Shown here in pieces: positions 8,393 to 16,805 of a DNA stretch of 64,000 nucleotides. Position numbers and translations under genes: made by a program. The notes under the pieces are model-generated. The model was given only the letters and a program-made list of their open reading frames with translations, searched no databases and had not been told where the DNA came from. Location of the stretch: assembly GCF_022095695.1 (NCBI RefSeq), contig NZ_JAIFZM010000007.1, forward strand, positions 62,001-126,000. Direction: 5' to 3'. Position 1 is the stretch's first letter. The number at the start of each line of letters is the position of its first letter. The DNA is from Oceanobacillus jordanicus. GTDB taxonomy: Bacteria > Bacillota > Bacilli > Bacillales > Amphibacillaceae.

Positions 8393-10183
8393 CTAGTTAT
8401 TTTTTCTTTTCAACACAACAAGTTGCTCTCCCTTGCTCAGGTTTATTTTCTTACGCAAGGTCACGAGCTGGATCGTTTTGTTTTCTTTCTGAACAAAGAG
8501 AGGAGTAGACTCCTCCGGTATAGTGTCCTTGTCCAGCTTACAATTTTCTTTTATTAAAATTGGCTTTATTTCATACGTTGTATTTATTTTTCGATTTAGT
8601 TCAGTGAAAATAGCATTCTCTTCGAATAGTAGGTGTGCTTTATGGGATGTATTTATTTCTTTTTTACCCAAGCTACTTCCTGCTGGTAAGGAGAAGGTAT
8701 TGTTAAAGCCAAATTCTGGTGCGAATGTTTGGCTGACGAGTGCGTTATAGGCCATGTCTCCAGTCATCGCTAGTATCGTTTCATATGGTGTAAGGTCCAC
8801 GTCGTATTGCGTATGCTCTGATAAAAGCTGGCCATGATAGATCGGGATGTCCTTATCGATAGCTGCCTGTAATCTTCCTCTAGAGGAATCACTAATTAGA
8901 ACAGGGATACCAAGTTCTTATATATATTTGGCAAAAGCTATGGAAAAGCTACTCGCTCCCACGATAAGAACGCCGGGTGGTGCATCATTAGCCAGGCCAA
9001 GTGCTTTCGCCATAGGGCGTAAAGTGAAGCCATGGGCACAAACCGTGATGAAAACCAGGGCAAAAGTTAGTGTTGTTAGTAAGGCTGCACCTTCATGCCC
9101 GTCCTCAAGCAGAATCGCGGCAAAATATCCGGAAACGGTCAGTGCGACCACCCCTCTGGGAGCGACCCAACCAATTAGGGTTTTCTCCTGTTTCGTTAAC
9201 TCTGTTCCAATGGTGGAGAGCCAGATAGATAATGGACGAACGATAAAGAGCATAACGAGTACGAACCCGATAATTGGCCAAGTAAAGATCTCCGCAATCG
9301 TTTCCCGAGAAAGAGATGCTGTTAGTAAAATGAAGATCGTGGAGGTTAAAAGCACCGAAATGTTCTCCACAAAATGATTCACATTGCCAATTGACGAAAG
9401 ATACCGCTTCGTGCGGGCAAGCGTGAGTCCCATAACCGTTACAGCGAGCATTCCTGTTTCATGCATAATGACCTCAGCCACGGTAAAGCAAAGTAACACA
9501 AAGGCTAAAATGATTGGTGATTTAAGATATTCAGGAAAAACCCCTTTGCTTACCATAAAACTTACCAATAAGCCAATGCCTAGTCCTAATAAAATGGCGA
9601 TAAAGGCGCTGAAGAAGAATGTAAGCATATAATCTGCATGCAAGCCTTCTGTGTTGATGACTTTAATTACTTCATAAGCAAATAGAGCAAGTAATGGGCC
9701 GAATGGGTCGACAATAATGCCTTCCCATTTAAAAACAGCAGCAATCCGCGGGCTTAGCTTAGCATTCCGTAACAGTGGAATAATCACAGTCGGACCTGTA
9801 ACAACAAATAACCCACCAATGATAAAGGAAATTTCCAAGCTGAGACCTGCTATGTAATGCGCTGCGAGTGCGCCGAAGATCCAGGCAATAATGGCACCTA
9901 TTGTAACAATACGAAATACAGATTTGGAAACACCCTTTATTTCTCTAATATCAAGCGTTGAGCTCCCCTCAAATAGGACAATGGCAACGGCAAGCGAGAT
10001 AAGTGGGCTATATAGTTCACCTAATGCCTCCTGGGGATTAAATAACCCAAAGACAGGACCGAGCAATAAGCCGGCTATCGACATAATTACAATCGATGGC
10101 CATTGTATCCGCCAAGCGAGCCATTGTGAAAAAATACCAACGACAAGGATAACGACCATACTGATTAACACAACATTTTCCAT
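8393..10183 (-). pseudogene. CPA1-type cation:proton antiporter with RCK-like tail, one in-frame stop
   Basis: Reads as one 596-codon gene interrupted by a single TAA at 8918-8920. Upstream of it are about 421 residues: some 12 membrane helices with antiporter features (LFEGSSTLD, VVTGPTVIIPLL, GIIVDPFGPLLA) and the first strand of a nucleotide-binding domain (PGVLIVGASSFSIAFAKYI). After the TAA the same frame continues without break (ELGIPVLISDSS..., YETILAMTGD), completing the RCK/TrkA-N-like domain. A CAA-to-TAA change is the simplest explanation. The transporter domain alone might still be made without its regulatory tail; a sequencing error is also possible. Confidence 0.85.
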
Positions 10184-10280
10184 GCGAGCACCTTCTAATC
10201 ATTATATAATGGTATTCATTTTACCAAGTTTGCCAAAGTTTGTCGCTATTTAGAGGTTTAGCGGGGAGGAGCTAGTCTGG

Positions 10281-10418
10281 GTGACGCATGAATTGCCTGG
10301 AGTGGCGCAACCTCAACTCCGAGCGACGCAATACCCACTGGAAGAGATGCAAAACCAGGTCGAAGCGACGCGAGACAGCCAGAAGAGACGGGTGCAAGTG
10401 ACACAACAATTAGGTGAA
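10281..10418. repeat. 21-nt tandem array (array 2)
   Basis: Five units of exactly 21 bases start at 10281, 10302, 10323, 10344 and 10365, each near consensus GYGACGCAA. A 12-base short unit follows, then one more 21-base unit at 10398. The array lies between the antiporter promoter region and the 3' end of the next minus-strand gene. Its sequence is unrelated to the other arrays; only the period is shared. Confidence 0.82.
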
Positions 10419-10449
10419 ACGGCAAAGTGTGGGAGAATAACAGGATTAG

Positions 10450-10755
10450 TTATCCCCACCACATAGCCAAAACAATAAAAGACCAGCTATACGTCAATAA
10501 TCCAAGGATGCCAAATATAGCAAAATACGCTTCCATTCTATCCTTTTCAATTCTCTGTTTTTTAAACTGGATGTAGGTGAAAACAAAGCTACTTAAATAT
10601 AGAAGTAGACTTATTATCGAGGTGCCGGTTAAATAGTATATCGGATATGATTTAAAGAGATAGTCATTCAAGAAATAAGCTATACTTTGTGCACAAAAAC
10701 CTGTGATGATTGCTACACCAAACATTCCCAAAACACTTGCATCTGCCTTCGTCAT
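10450..10755 (-). CDS. Small three-helix membrane protein, unknown
   Basis: 101 residues with three clear hydrophobic segments separated by a basic loop (QFKKQRIEKDRME), which suggests the C-terminal helix follows a cytoplasmic loop. The ATG is preceded by AAAAGGAG. I recognise no family or partner. It stands alone, with array 2 downstream and an AT-rich 260-base gap upstream that holds nothing else I can name. Confidence 0.65.
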   Translation of the reverse strand: MTKADASVLGMFGVAIITGFCAQSIAYFLNDYLFKSYPIYYLTGTSIISLLLYLSSFVFTYIQFKKQRIEKDRMEAYFAIFGILGLLTYSWSFIVLAMWWG

Positions 10756-11016
10756 AGAACCCGCTCCTTTTCCACTACCTTATTATTTGATATTAGCATA
10801 ATTTCCCATAAGATTTTCTAGATAGCACTTGGGTAAAAAATGCAATCTGGGACTAATTTTTAATAGGCATGAGCTTTTCCACTAATCTGAAGATGATATT
10901 TCCGGGTTACCTTTAAAGGTAGTTTATTCTGAATACGATACTTAAAAACATATACAAACTACATCAATTTTTATATTTAGTTAAAACTATAGGGAAAGAA
11001 TAAGGAGGGATTAAGG

Positions 11017-11118
11017 ATGGCAAAAGGAAAAACAAAAACGAAAAACAAGAGCAAGGAAGAAATTAATGATATGAAAAACGACAATAAATACAAGCGAAAT
11101 CGACCTCCAGGTAATTAA
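11017..11118 (+). CDS. Short basic protein, unknown
   Basis: A 33-residue frame, very rich in lysine (MAKGKTKTKNKSKEE..., ending NRPPGN), preceded by a near-perfect AAGGAGGG ribosome site at 11002-11009. Composition is like the small basic proteins made by Bacillaceae during sporulation, but no specific family is recognised. The strong ribosome site is the main reason to call it. Confidence 0.55.
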   Translation: MAKGKTKTKNKSKEEINDMKNDNKYKRNRPPGN

Positions 11119-11153
11119 GAGTAAAACGGAAAAGCCCTAAATACCAGTAGAGT

Positions 11154-11189
11154 GAAAAAAACCCCCAGCAGTTAAAAACTACTGGGGGT
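11154..11189 (-). terminator. Terminator of the SDR gene (minus strand)
   Basis: ACCCCCAGCAGT (11161-11172) pairs with ACTACTGGGGGT (11178-11189) with one mismatch. On the minus strand it is followed by a seven-base T run. Confidence 0.85.
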
Positions 11190-11205
11190 AAAAATCTAGT
11201 AGAGG

Positions 11206-11976
11206 TTATACAGATGTCGCACCTTGCGCGCCATCAATTCTGTAATAGGAACCACTAATAAAGGAAGCTCTATCAGAGGATAAAAAGACCATTAAGTCTG
11301 CAATCTCTTCAGCTGTTGCATATCGATTCATTGGAACAGATGCTTCAAATTGTTTTCTAGCTTCATCGGTGTTGTCACCCATTGCATTGGTTTCGATAGA
11401 TTTCATCATTGCTGTATCGACACCAGATGGAGCTACAGCATTAACGCGAACACCATATTCTGCCATTTCTAATGCAGCAGTTTTATTCAAACCGATGACT
11501 GCATGTTTAGAAGCAGCATAGGCTCCCATGCCAGGTGCTCCTAGTAGGCCACCATTTGATGCAGTATTTACAACAGCACCAGCTTTTTGCTCTTTCATTA
11601 TGTCCAGCACATATTTCAAGCCAAAGAAGGCACCCATCACATTTACACCAAATACAGCATTAAAGTTATCTGCTGTTTGTTCTGTAAGATTTCCAAAAGC
11701 TCCATTAATCCCGGCATTATTGATAAATACATCAATTTGGCCAAAATGTGCTTTTGTTTTTTCTACATAATTTTTTACGTCTTCTTCTTTTGATACGTTT
11801 GCTTCAAGTAGAAGGACGTTAGAGTCTTCAAGAGAGCTTGCAGCTTCTTCTAGTGCTTCTTTCTTCAAGTCCACAAGGGCAAGTTTTGCTCCTTCTTTTT
11901 GAAAAGCTTTTGCAGCTGCGATTCCAATTCCACCGGCAGCGCCTGTAATAAGTACGACTTTATCTTTAAACTGCAT
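11206..11976 (-). CDS. Short-chain dehydrogenase/reductase (SDR)
   Basis: A 256-residue classical SDR with cofactor loop TGAAGGIG at residues 11-18, LVDLKK suggesting NAD preference, NNAGING, and catalytic YAASK. The C-terminal FISGSYYRIDGAQG is typical of 3-ketoacyl-ACP-reductase-like or glucose-dehydrogenase-like members. AGGAGTGGG lies upstream of the ATG. Monocistronic, ending at a strong terminator. Substrate not predictable. Confidence 0.88.
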   Translation of the reverse strand: MQFKDKVVLITGAAGGIGIAAAKAFQKEGAKLALVDLKKEALEEAASSLEDSNVLLLEANVSKEEDVKNYVEKTKAHFGQIDVFINNAGINGAFGNLTEQTADNFNAVFGVNVMGAFFGLKYVLDIMKEQKAGAVVNTASNGGLLGAPGMGAYAASKHAVIGLNKTAALEMAEYGVRVNAVAPSGVDTAMMKSIETNAMGDNTDEARKQFEASVPMNRYATAEEIADLMVFLSSDRASFISGSYYRIDGAQGATSV

Positions 11977-12109
11977 AATTTCCCACTCCTATCACATTTG
12001 TTACATGACAAAGGCGGATTTGTCTCTGTTGATGTAACGGATACATAAATTTTTGATCTCATATAAAGCTTACGCCTCTATGGTGAAGTTAATCAAGAAA
12101 TCTGTTTAT

Positions 12110-12253
12110 CCCGCTCCTTAACTGGCAGTAAAACCTACTTTAAGAATGCGAGAGGTAATCAGGCTAGTGGGGACCAACTGCAGTAATGGTCCGACTCGTT
12201 CAACTAACAAGCAGTGGGTGAAAAACGATAATCCCCACTGATTGAAGTTTCAC
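12110..12253 (+). mobile_element. TTTAT-type structured repeat, copy B (mixed type, 144 nt)
   Basis: Exact TTTAT flanks at 12105-12109 and 12254-12258. The left half is type 2 (ACTGGCAGT pairing with ACTGCAGT). The right half is type 1 (AAGCAGTGGG pairing with CCCACTGATT). The right flank carries the stop codon of the MerR-like gene on the minus strand. Confidence 0.85.
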
Positions 12254-12254
12254 T

Positions 12255-12803
12255 TTATTTAAAAAGGTTTGCCATGTATTGTTTTTTCGTTTTATAATCT
12301 TCCGTCTGTGTTATTTGTTTCTGTAGCATGCCGATTTCTTCTTTAAGTTGATTAATTTCCATTTGCTGTTCTTTTATTGTAATAAAATGCTCTTCGTAAG
12401 CATCCTGTTTCTCTACTAATTTCTGCAACATATGCTCATGTGCTGCCACATGCGATATGGTTGTCCCGATATTACGCATAAATGCAGTAATATTAGCAGT
12501 ATCGTGGCTGATTTTTTGTTCCCATTCTATATAAACTTCGGTCTGTGGATTGTCTACACGCATTGGAAAACTTCTCCCTGCAAGCTGTTTTGTGATGGTT
12601 GTCGTTCCCATATTTTGATATTTACACTTTTTTATAAAACGCATCACGTCAATTGCTTCAGTTAGGAAGTAGATTGTATTATCTTGTTGGGTTTTTGGAA
12701 TATACATCGAGAACTCCTTCATCCAATGTTCCCCTGTTTGCTGTGGGATTCCAACGATATGACAAAGTCCTTGAAAGCTTAGTAATTCCATTCTTTTCAC
12801 CAT
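12255..12803 (-). CDS. MerR-like DNA-binding protein with C-terminal coiled coil
   Basis: 182 residues. An N-terminal winged-helix-like region (FQGLCHIVGIPQQTGEHWMKEF, residues about 9-75) resembles MerR-type domains. A linker and a coiled coil (about residues 125-170, IKEQQMEINQLKEEIGMLQ) follow. The layout recalls RacA and the DUF3967-type proteins of Bacillaceae, but I cannot assign either. The gene is boxed between repeat copies B and C: its stop lies in the TTTAT of B, and the TTTAT of C is only about ten bases before its start, so its original upstream region is gone. The ribosome site is weak; ATG at codon 5 is an alternative start. Confidence 0.7.
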   Translation of the reverse strand: MVKRMELLSFQGLCHIVGIPQQTGEHWMKEFSMYIPKTQQDNTIYFLTEAIDVMRFIKKCKYQNMGTTTITKQLAGRSFPMRVDNPQTEVYIEWEQKISHDTANITAFMRNIGTTISHVAAHEHMLQKLVEKQDAYEEHFITIKEQQMEINQLKEEIGMLQKQITQTEDYKTKKQYMANLFK

Positions 12804-12818
12804 CTTTCGCTGATTTAT

Positions 12819-12964
12819 CCCGGTGCAACCGTCTGTAAGACTCCCACTTCAAAACATAAGGTGAAACCGTTAGTTTTTAGTGGGAGTAAACGGACGCTAA
12901 CACCCCGATTCGTTCAACTAACAATCAGTGGGTGAAGAAAGGCCCCCACTGATTGCAGTTTCAC
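12819..12964 (+). mobile_element. TTTAT-type structured repeat, copy C (type 1, 146 nt)
   Basis: TTTAT flanks at 12814-12818 and 12965-12969; starts CCCGGTGCAA and ends GTTTCAC. Hairpin arms: ACTCCCACT/AGTGGGAGT and AATCAGTGGG/CCCACTGATT. The right flank is shared with the next copy, making a head-to-tail pair. Confidence 0.88.
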
Positions 12965-12969
12965 TTTAT

Positions 12970-13099
12970 CTCGCCTTTACTGGCAGTACGCCACCATGCA
13001 AGAATGCGAGAGGGGATCAACTGCTAGTAAAGGTTCGATTCGTTTAACTAACATTTGGTGGGGAGTCAGGGAGGAGACTCCGACCAAATGAAGTTTCAC
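12970..13099 (+). mobile_element. TTTAT-type structured repeat, copy C2 (type 2, 130 nt)
   Basis: Starts CTCGCC right after the TTTAT shared with copy C and ends GTTTCAC followed by TTAAT, so its right flank has diverged. Stems: TTTACTGGCAGT with ACTGCTAGTAAA, and CATTTGGT...GGAGTC with GACTCC...ACCAAATG. Sequence differs from type 1 but the two-hairpin layout is kept. Confidence 0.82.
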
Positions 13100-13253
13100 T
13101 TAATGCGTGTGGTCTTACTATAGGCAAAATAGTAGGAACGTGAATGGCATAAATGTGGAAAAAGTATGGGATTTTCCCAATTCATTATAGGTGGATGATG
13201 AAGTTAGAAGAAGCGATGTATGGAGGGAGTTCAAAACAAATTTTCACATATAG

Positions 13254-13281
13254 AAAAACCTCCGCATATGTAGCGGAGGTT
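13254..13281 (-). terminator. Terminator of the amidohydrolase gene
   Basis: AACCTCCGC (13257-13265) pairs with GCGGAGGTT (13273-13281). On the minus strand the stem is followed by a T run. The gap 13100-13253 shows no convincing gene. Confidence 0.85.
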
Positions 13282-13296
13282 TCTCGTTTTAGCCTG

Positions 13297-14937
13297 TTAT
13301 CCTTTATGGTAAACACGTTCGCCACCAATATAGGTTTCCAAGACCGTAATATCTTTTATCGCCATCTTATCAACGGCAGTTGGATCTTGATCTAGTATCG
13401 CAAAGTCGGCAAGTTTCCCTGCTTCCAGGCTACCTGAATTTGCTTCATCTGCATTAAGCTTCGCTCCATCAATTGTCATGGTTTGTAAAGCTTTTTCCAC
13501 ACTAATACACTGATTTTCTCCGAGGATTTCTCCGTCCATTGTTTGGCGGTTTACGGCAGCCCAAATGGAAAACAGTGGGGAGATAGGTGTAATCGGGCAA
13601 TCCGAATGCAAGGTGTACAAAATATCTCGTTCTGAAACATCGGCAAGTGGATTGATCCGAGCTGTTCGCTCTGGCCCGAGAAAATATTTTTTATGGCGAT
13701 CTGCCCAGTAATAAACATGATTAATAAAGAATGATCCGGCCACATCTAGTTCCTTCATTCTGTCCAAATCAGTGGGTAAAGCTGTTTGCAAATGCTCAAT
13801 TCGATGTAGATGATGGGCACGTGGATTTTTATTTAATACAAACGAATAGGCATCCAATATGGATTCAATTGCCTTGTCTCCATTGCCGTGTATTGTCAGT
13901 CGGAAACCACGGTTGTGTAGGTCAAGTAGTTCTTTTTCGAAATCTTCTTGGTCACGCAATAACTCCCCGTATTCCTCTGGTTTCGTGTAATACGGCTCAC
14001 GTAAAGCAGCGGTGAATCCTTGAATAGACCCGTCTTGGAACAGCTTCGCACTATCTAATACCGCGCGCCCTTCCGTTGCAGCTTGGATTTCTTTATTGAG
14101 TGTTTCTGCATCTTTGTCCTTAAACACGCCACTTAGTAAATGATGTAAGACCATCAAACGCATACGCAATGGATGCTTGGCTTCTTTAACTGCTTTAAGA
14201 TGTGCCTCATATTCAGCCAACCCAAGGTCAAGTCCAACGCCGGCATCTGAACAGGTCGTTATTCCTTCTGCTAAATAATCTTTCGCTCCTTCACCAAGCA
14301 GGTCAGCCATATCAGAAATAGATGGGGTAGGGATTGCCGCCTGGACTGGCTCCAAGGCAGGCAACTCATAGAGTACGCCATCTAACTTTCCATCTTCGTC
14401 TTTTCCAAAGTGTCCACCCTTGGGATTCTTTGTCTCATCTGTCAGGCCTGCTAATTCTAAAGCCTTTGAGTTAGCTACAGCAAAGTGAACCGATGTGTGC
14501 CGGATAAAAATTGGTACTTCTGTGGAAACTTGATCTAATTCTTTGCGAGTAGGATGTCGGTTTTCCTTAAGTAACGTGTTATCATACCCCCAGCCAAGCA
14601 CCCATTCATCGTTATTCACTTTTTCCAGCTGAGCTCTTAACTTTTCTAATATGTCGCTAATGCTTTGATTCAATGGGGAGCTGCAATTAGCTTGTTCTCG
14701 AAATTGTGAATACATAAGCAGGTGACTGTGCGTGTCTACGAAGCCCGGCACAACTGTTTTTCCCTTTAAATCGATAACTTGACTTGAGTCAATAGTTGCT
14801 AGAGACGCTTCTGGCGGCTCAGCAGTTTCCCAAACCTGATCTACTCGTCCATCTTTTACAGCGAGTGAACCAGCTCGTGAAAAATTTTCATCCATTGTGA
14901 GGATTGTTGCATTTTTAATTACTAAATCAATCGTCAT
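13297..14937 (-). CDS. Amidohydrolase family 3 (YtcJ-like)
   Basis: A 546-residue metal-dependent hydrolase. Motifs: DTHSHL (HxH metal site, about residue 67), KLFQDGSIQG, TIHGNGDKAI and HRIEHLQ for the remaining metal ligands, and LHSDCPI for the catalytic aspartate. These match the amidohydrolase-3 group, which acts on cyclic or N-substituted amides; substrate unknown. AAAGGAG lies nine bases before the ATG and overlaps the TTTAT flank of repeat copy D. It is downstream of a sodium:solute symporter gene on the same strand, suggesting uptake and cleavage of one compound. Confidence 0.88.
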   Translation of the reverse strand: MTIDLVIKNATILTMDENFSRAGSLAVKDGRVDQVWETAEPPEASLATIDSSQVIDLKGKTVVPGFVDTHSHLLMYSQFREQANCSSPLNQSISDILEKLRAQLEKVNNDEWVLGWGYDNTLLKENRHPTRKELDQVSTEVPIFIRHTSVHFAVANSKALELAGLTDETKNPKGGHFGKDEDGKLDGVLYELPALEPVQAAIPTPSISDMADLLGEGAKDYLAEGITTCSDAGVGLDLGLAEYEAHLKAVKEAKHPLRMRLMVLHHLLSGVFKDKDAETLNKEIQAATEGRAVLDSAKLFQDGSIQGFTAALREPYYTKPEEYGELLRDQEDFEKELLDLHNRGFRLTIHGNGDKAIESILDAYSFVLNKNPRAHHLHRIEHLQTALPTDLDRMKELDVAGSFFINHVYYWADRHKKYFLGPERTARINPLADVSERDILYTLHSDCPITPISPLFSIWAAVNRQTMDGEILGENQCISVEKALQTMTIDGAKLNADEANSGSLEAGKLADFAILDQDPTAVDKMAIKDITVLETYIGGERVYHKG

Positions 14938-14955
14938 AATTGTGTTCTCCTTTAT

Positions 14956-15100
14956 CCCGCCTAAACTGGCAGTAAATCCTCCACTTCAAGAATGTGGAAA
15001 GCAATTCAGTATTATAAGTGGAGGATCAATTGCCAGTAAAGGTCCGATTTGTGCAACTAACATCTGGTGGGGAGGTAAGGAACCCCAGACAAAGTTTCAC
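14956..15100 (+). mobile_element. TTTAT-type structured repeat, copy D (type 2, 145 nt)
   Basis: Exact TTTAT flanks at 14951-14955 and 15101-15105. Starts CCCGCC and ends GTTTCAC. Nested stem: ACTGGCAGT with ATTGCCAGT and CCTCCACTT with AAGTGGAGG. It sits between the symporter stop codon (in the right flank) and the amidohydrolase ribosome site (overlapping the left flank), so it is transcribed antisense within an operon. Confidence 0.87.
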
Positions 15101-15101
15101 T

Positions 15102-16553
15102 TTATGTTGTGGATTCCTTTGTTGTTTCTGTTGTGGCTGTTGCTGAATCTAGATCCTCCCAATAAACAGCGCGGACTTGTTCTGTTTTGTCATGGCTAGT
15201 AAGTAGGCTAACGATGACTAATGTTAGAATGGAGACAGCAAAGCCGAATATGGTATGGTCGATGGCCAGATTAAGATAGGGCCAGCTTAATGTTGCAATT
15301 AAAGCTAGAATCATACTCCAAATCATTCCATGCTTCGTCACTTTCTTCCAGAACATGACGGCAAGAAATGGGAATACAAGGACGGTCGCGGAGAGTCTTA
15401 ACGCCCATTGATAGGCCGTTTCAATATTTGTGACAAAATATGCTACTACCATACCGAGTATTGAAATGATCACAACGGAAAGCCTTGCCGAAAACATCAG
15501 TTGTTTATTCGTGGCATTTGGTTTAATCAGCCGCTGGAATAAATCTCTTGTTAGGTTAGAACTTCCTTGTAAAATAAAGGATGTGGCTCCAGTCATTAAG
15601 GCAGCCATTAATCCAATGAAAACAATTCCACCAACTGCAGGAGGTAATAGTTCCGCCGTTACATAGGAAAAGATCAGGTCTGCATCCATGTCGGTTGGCA
15701 CGTATTGACGCGCAATGACGCCGATGGAATAAGGGAGAATTGAGATTGCCCCTGCAATAACAAACCCTGTAATACCAGCACTTTTTGCAACTTTCTCACT
15801 TTTCGAAGCGAAAATTCGTTGCCAGGTGGATTGCCAAACGAGATAAAACGGACCTACAGATAGAGCGTAGAGTAATACACTACCCAAGCCTTCTGAGCCT
15901 AATGGTGAAATATAATCGATTGGTGTGTTAGCAAGGATTTCTTGAAAACCACCGGCATATATAACACTGGATACAGCAAGGACAATGATCCCAATGATTA
16001 CAATGACAGATTGCAGCGCATCTGTAATAATCGTCGCTGGTAAGCCGCCCAAAATGGTAAAGCAAACGATTAAGACAAAGGAAATCGCAATCCCTGTATT
16101 TAGCTCCACTCCAAGCGTAATATTAAAAATCGTGGACATCCCAACCATTTGCAGGGCAAGTGTTGGAACGGAATAAATAAATGCTGAAAGAATAGATGGG
16201 ATAATGCCTGATTTACCGCCGAAACGCTCGCCAAATAAATCAGCCAATGTATAGAGGCGTTGCCGTCTTAATGGACCGGCAAAAGCAACAATAAGTAGCA
16301 AGCAGAATAAAATTCCTGGAAGTGCAAATTTGAAGAATCCGGAAAGTCCTACGGTAAAGCCCATGCCCACCCAACCAATAAAAACAGCTGCGCCACACCA
16401 TGTGCTTATAATGGTTCCGACTATTGGCCAAAATCCGGTGTTCCAGCCGCCGATTAGATAGTCATCATAAGTTTTCACCTTAAAGAAATAGTAAACCCCC
16501 ATAGAAAACATTAAAATAAAATAGATTACAATATAGCTTAAATACCAAGTCAT
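15102..16553 (-). CDS. Sodium:solute symporter (SSS family)
   Basis: About 483 residues with 13 or so hydrophobic helices. The N-terminal YDDYLIGGWNTGFWP and the small-residue-rich helix FIGLMAALMTGATSFILQGSSNLTRD are characteristic of sodium/solute symporters (PutP/PanF-like). I start at ATG 16553, preceded by GAGGGGATT; an upstream TTG at 16571 overlaps that site. The amidohydrolase gene follows, so the solute is likely its substrate. The stop codon lies within the TTTAT flank of repeat copy D. Confidence 0.9.
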   Translation of the reverse strand: MTWYLSYIVIYFILMFSMGVYYFFKVKTYDDYLIGGWNTGFWPIVGTIISTWCGAAVFIGWVGMGFTVGLSGFFKFALPGILFCLLLIVAFAGPLRRQRLYTLADLFGERFGGKSGIIPSILSAFIYSVPTLALQMVGMSTIFNITLGVELNTGIAISFVLIVCFTILGGLPATIITDALQSVIVIIGIIVLAVSSVIYAGGFQEILANTPIDYISPLGSEGLGSVLLYALSVGPFYLVWQSTWQRIFASKSEKVAKSAGITGFVIAGAISILPYSIGVIARQYVPTDMDADLIFSYVTAELLPPAVGGIVFIGLMAALMTGATSFILQGSSNLTRDLFQRLIKPNATNKQLMFSARLSVVIISILGMVVAYFVTNIETAYQWALRLSATVLVFPFLAVMFWKKVTKHGMIWSMILALIATLSWPYLNLAIDHTIFGFAVSILTLVIVSLLTSHDKTEQVRAVYWEDLDSATATTETTKESTT

Positions 16554-16629
16554 GTAAGTTAATCCCCTCAAAAATTTTATCGGTTTCTTTCTGTCAAGAC
16601 TTGCTCAAGTGTCACCACCTCTCTTTATA

Positions 16630-16660
16630 AGTCTGTGTTTTATTAAACCAAACACAGACT
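16630..16660. promoter_or_regulatory. 11-bp inverted repeat upstream of the symporter gene
   Basis: AGTCTGTGTTT (16630-16640) and AAACACAGACT (16650-16660) are perfect complements separated by nine bases, about 80 bases upstream of the symporter start. No T run follows, so an operator or a 5' leader structure is more likely than a terminator. Confidence 0.5.
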
Positions 16661-16730
16661 GAATATTCAAGAATTGTCATTTGGTGTCGAATAAATAGGT
16701 GGAACATTTTTCTCAGCCATAGCGTTTTTC

Positions 16731-16770
16731 AGAATAAATGCTATATTTATTCTCCTAACCCTTATATAAT
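16731..16770 (+). promoter_or_regulatory. Palindrome and -10 box upstream of the fructokinase gene
   Basis: AGAATAAAT (16731-16739) mirrors ATTTATTCT (16745-16753) just upstream of a perfect TATAAT (16765-16770). The palindrome overlaps the expected -35 position, which fits a repressor or activator site. No good -35 is visible. Confidence 0.45.
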
Positions 16771-16805
16771 GAAATAGAGAACGGTTACATAGGGGGAGTG
16801 GTAAG

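Noticed and set aside
8393-10183. Frameshift in the antiporter
   Set aside because: Both halves are in the same frame with 117 bases of clean homologous-looking sequence between, so a single stop codon explains it without an indel.
13153-13395. 80-codon plus-strand frame
   Set aside because: It runs through the amidohydrolase terminator and into that gene antisense; no ribosome site or recognisable product.
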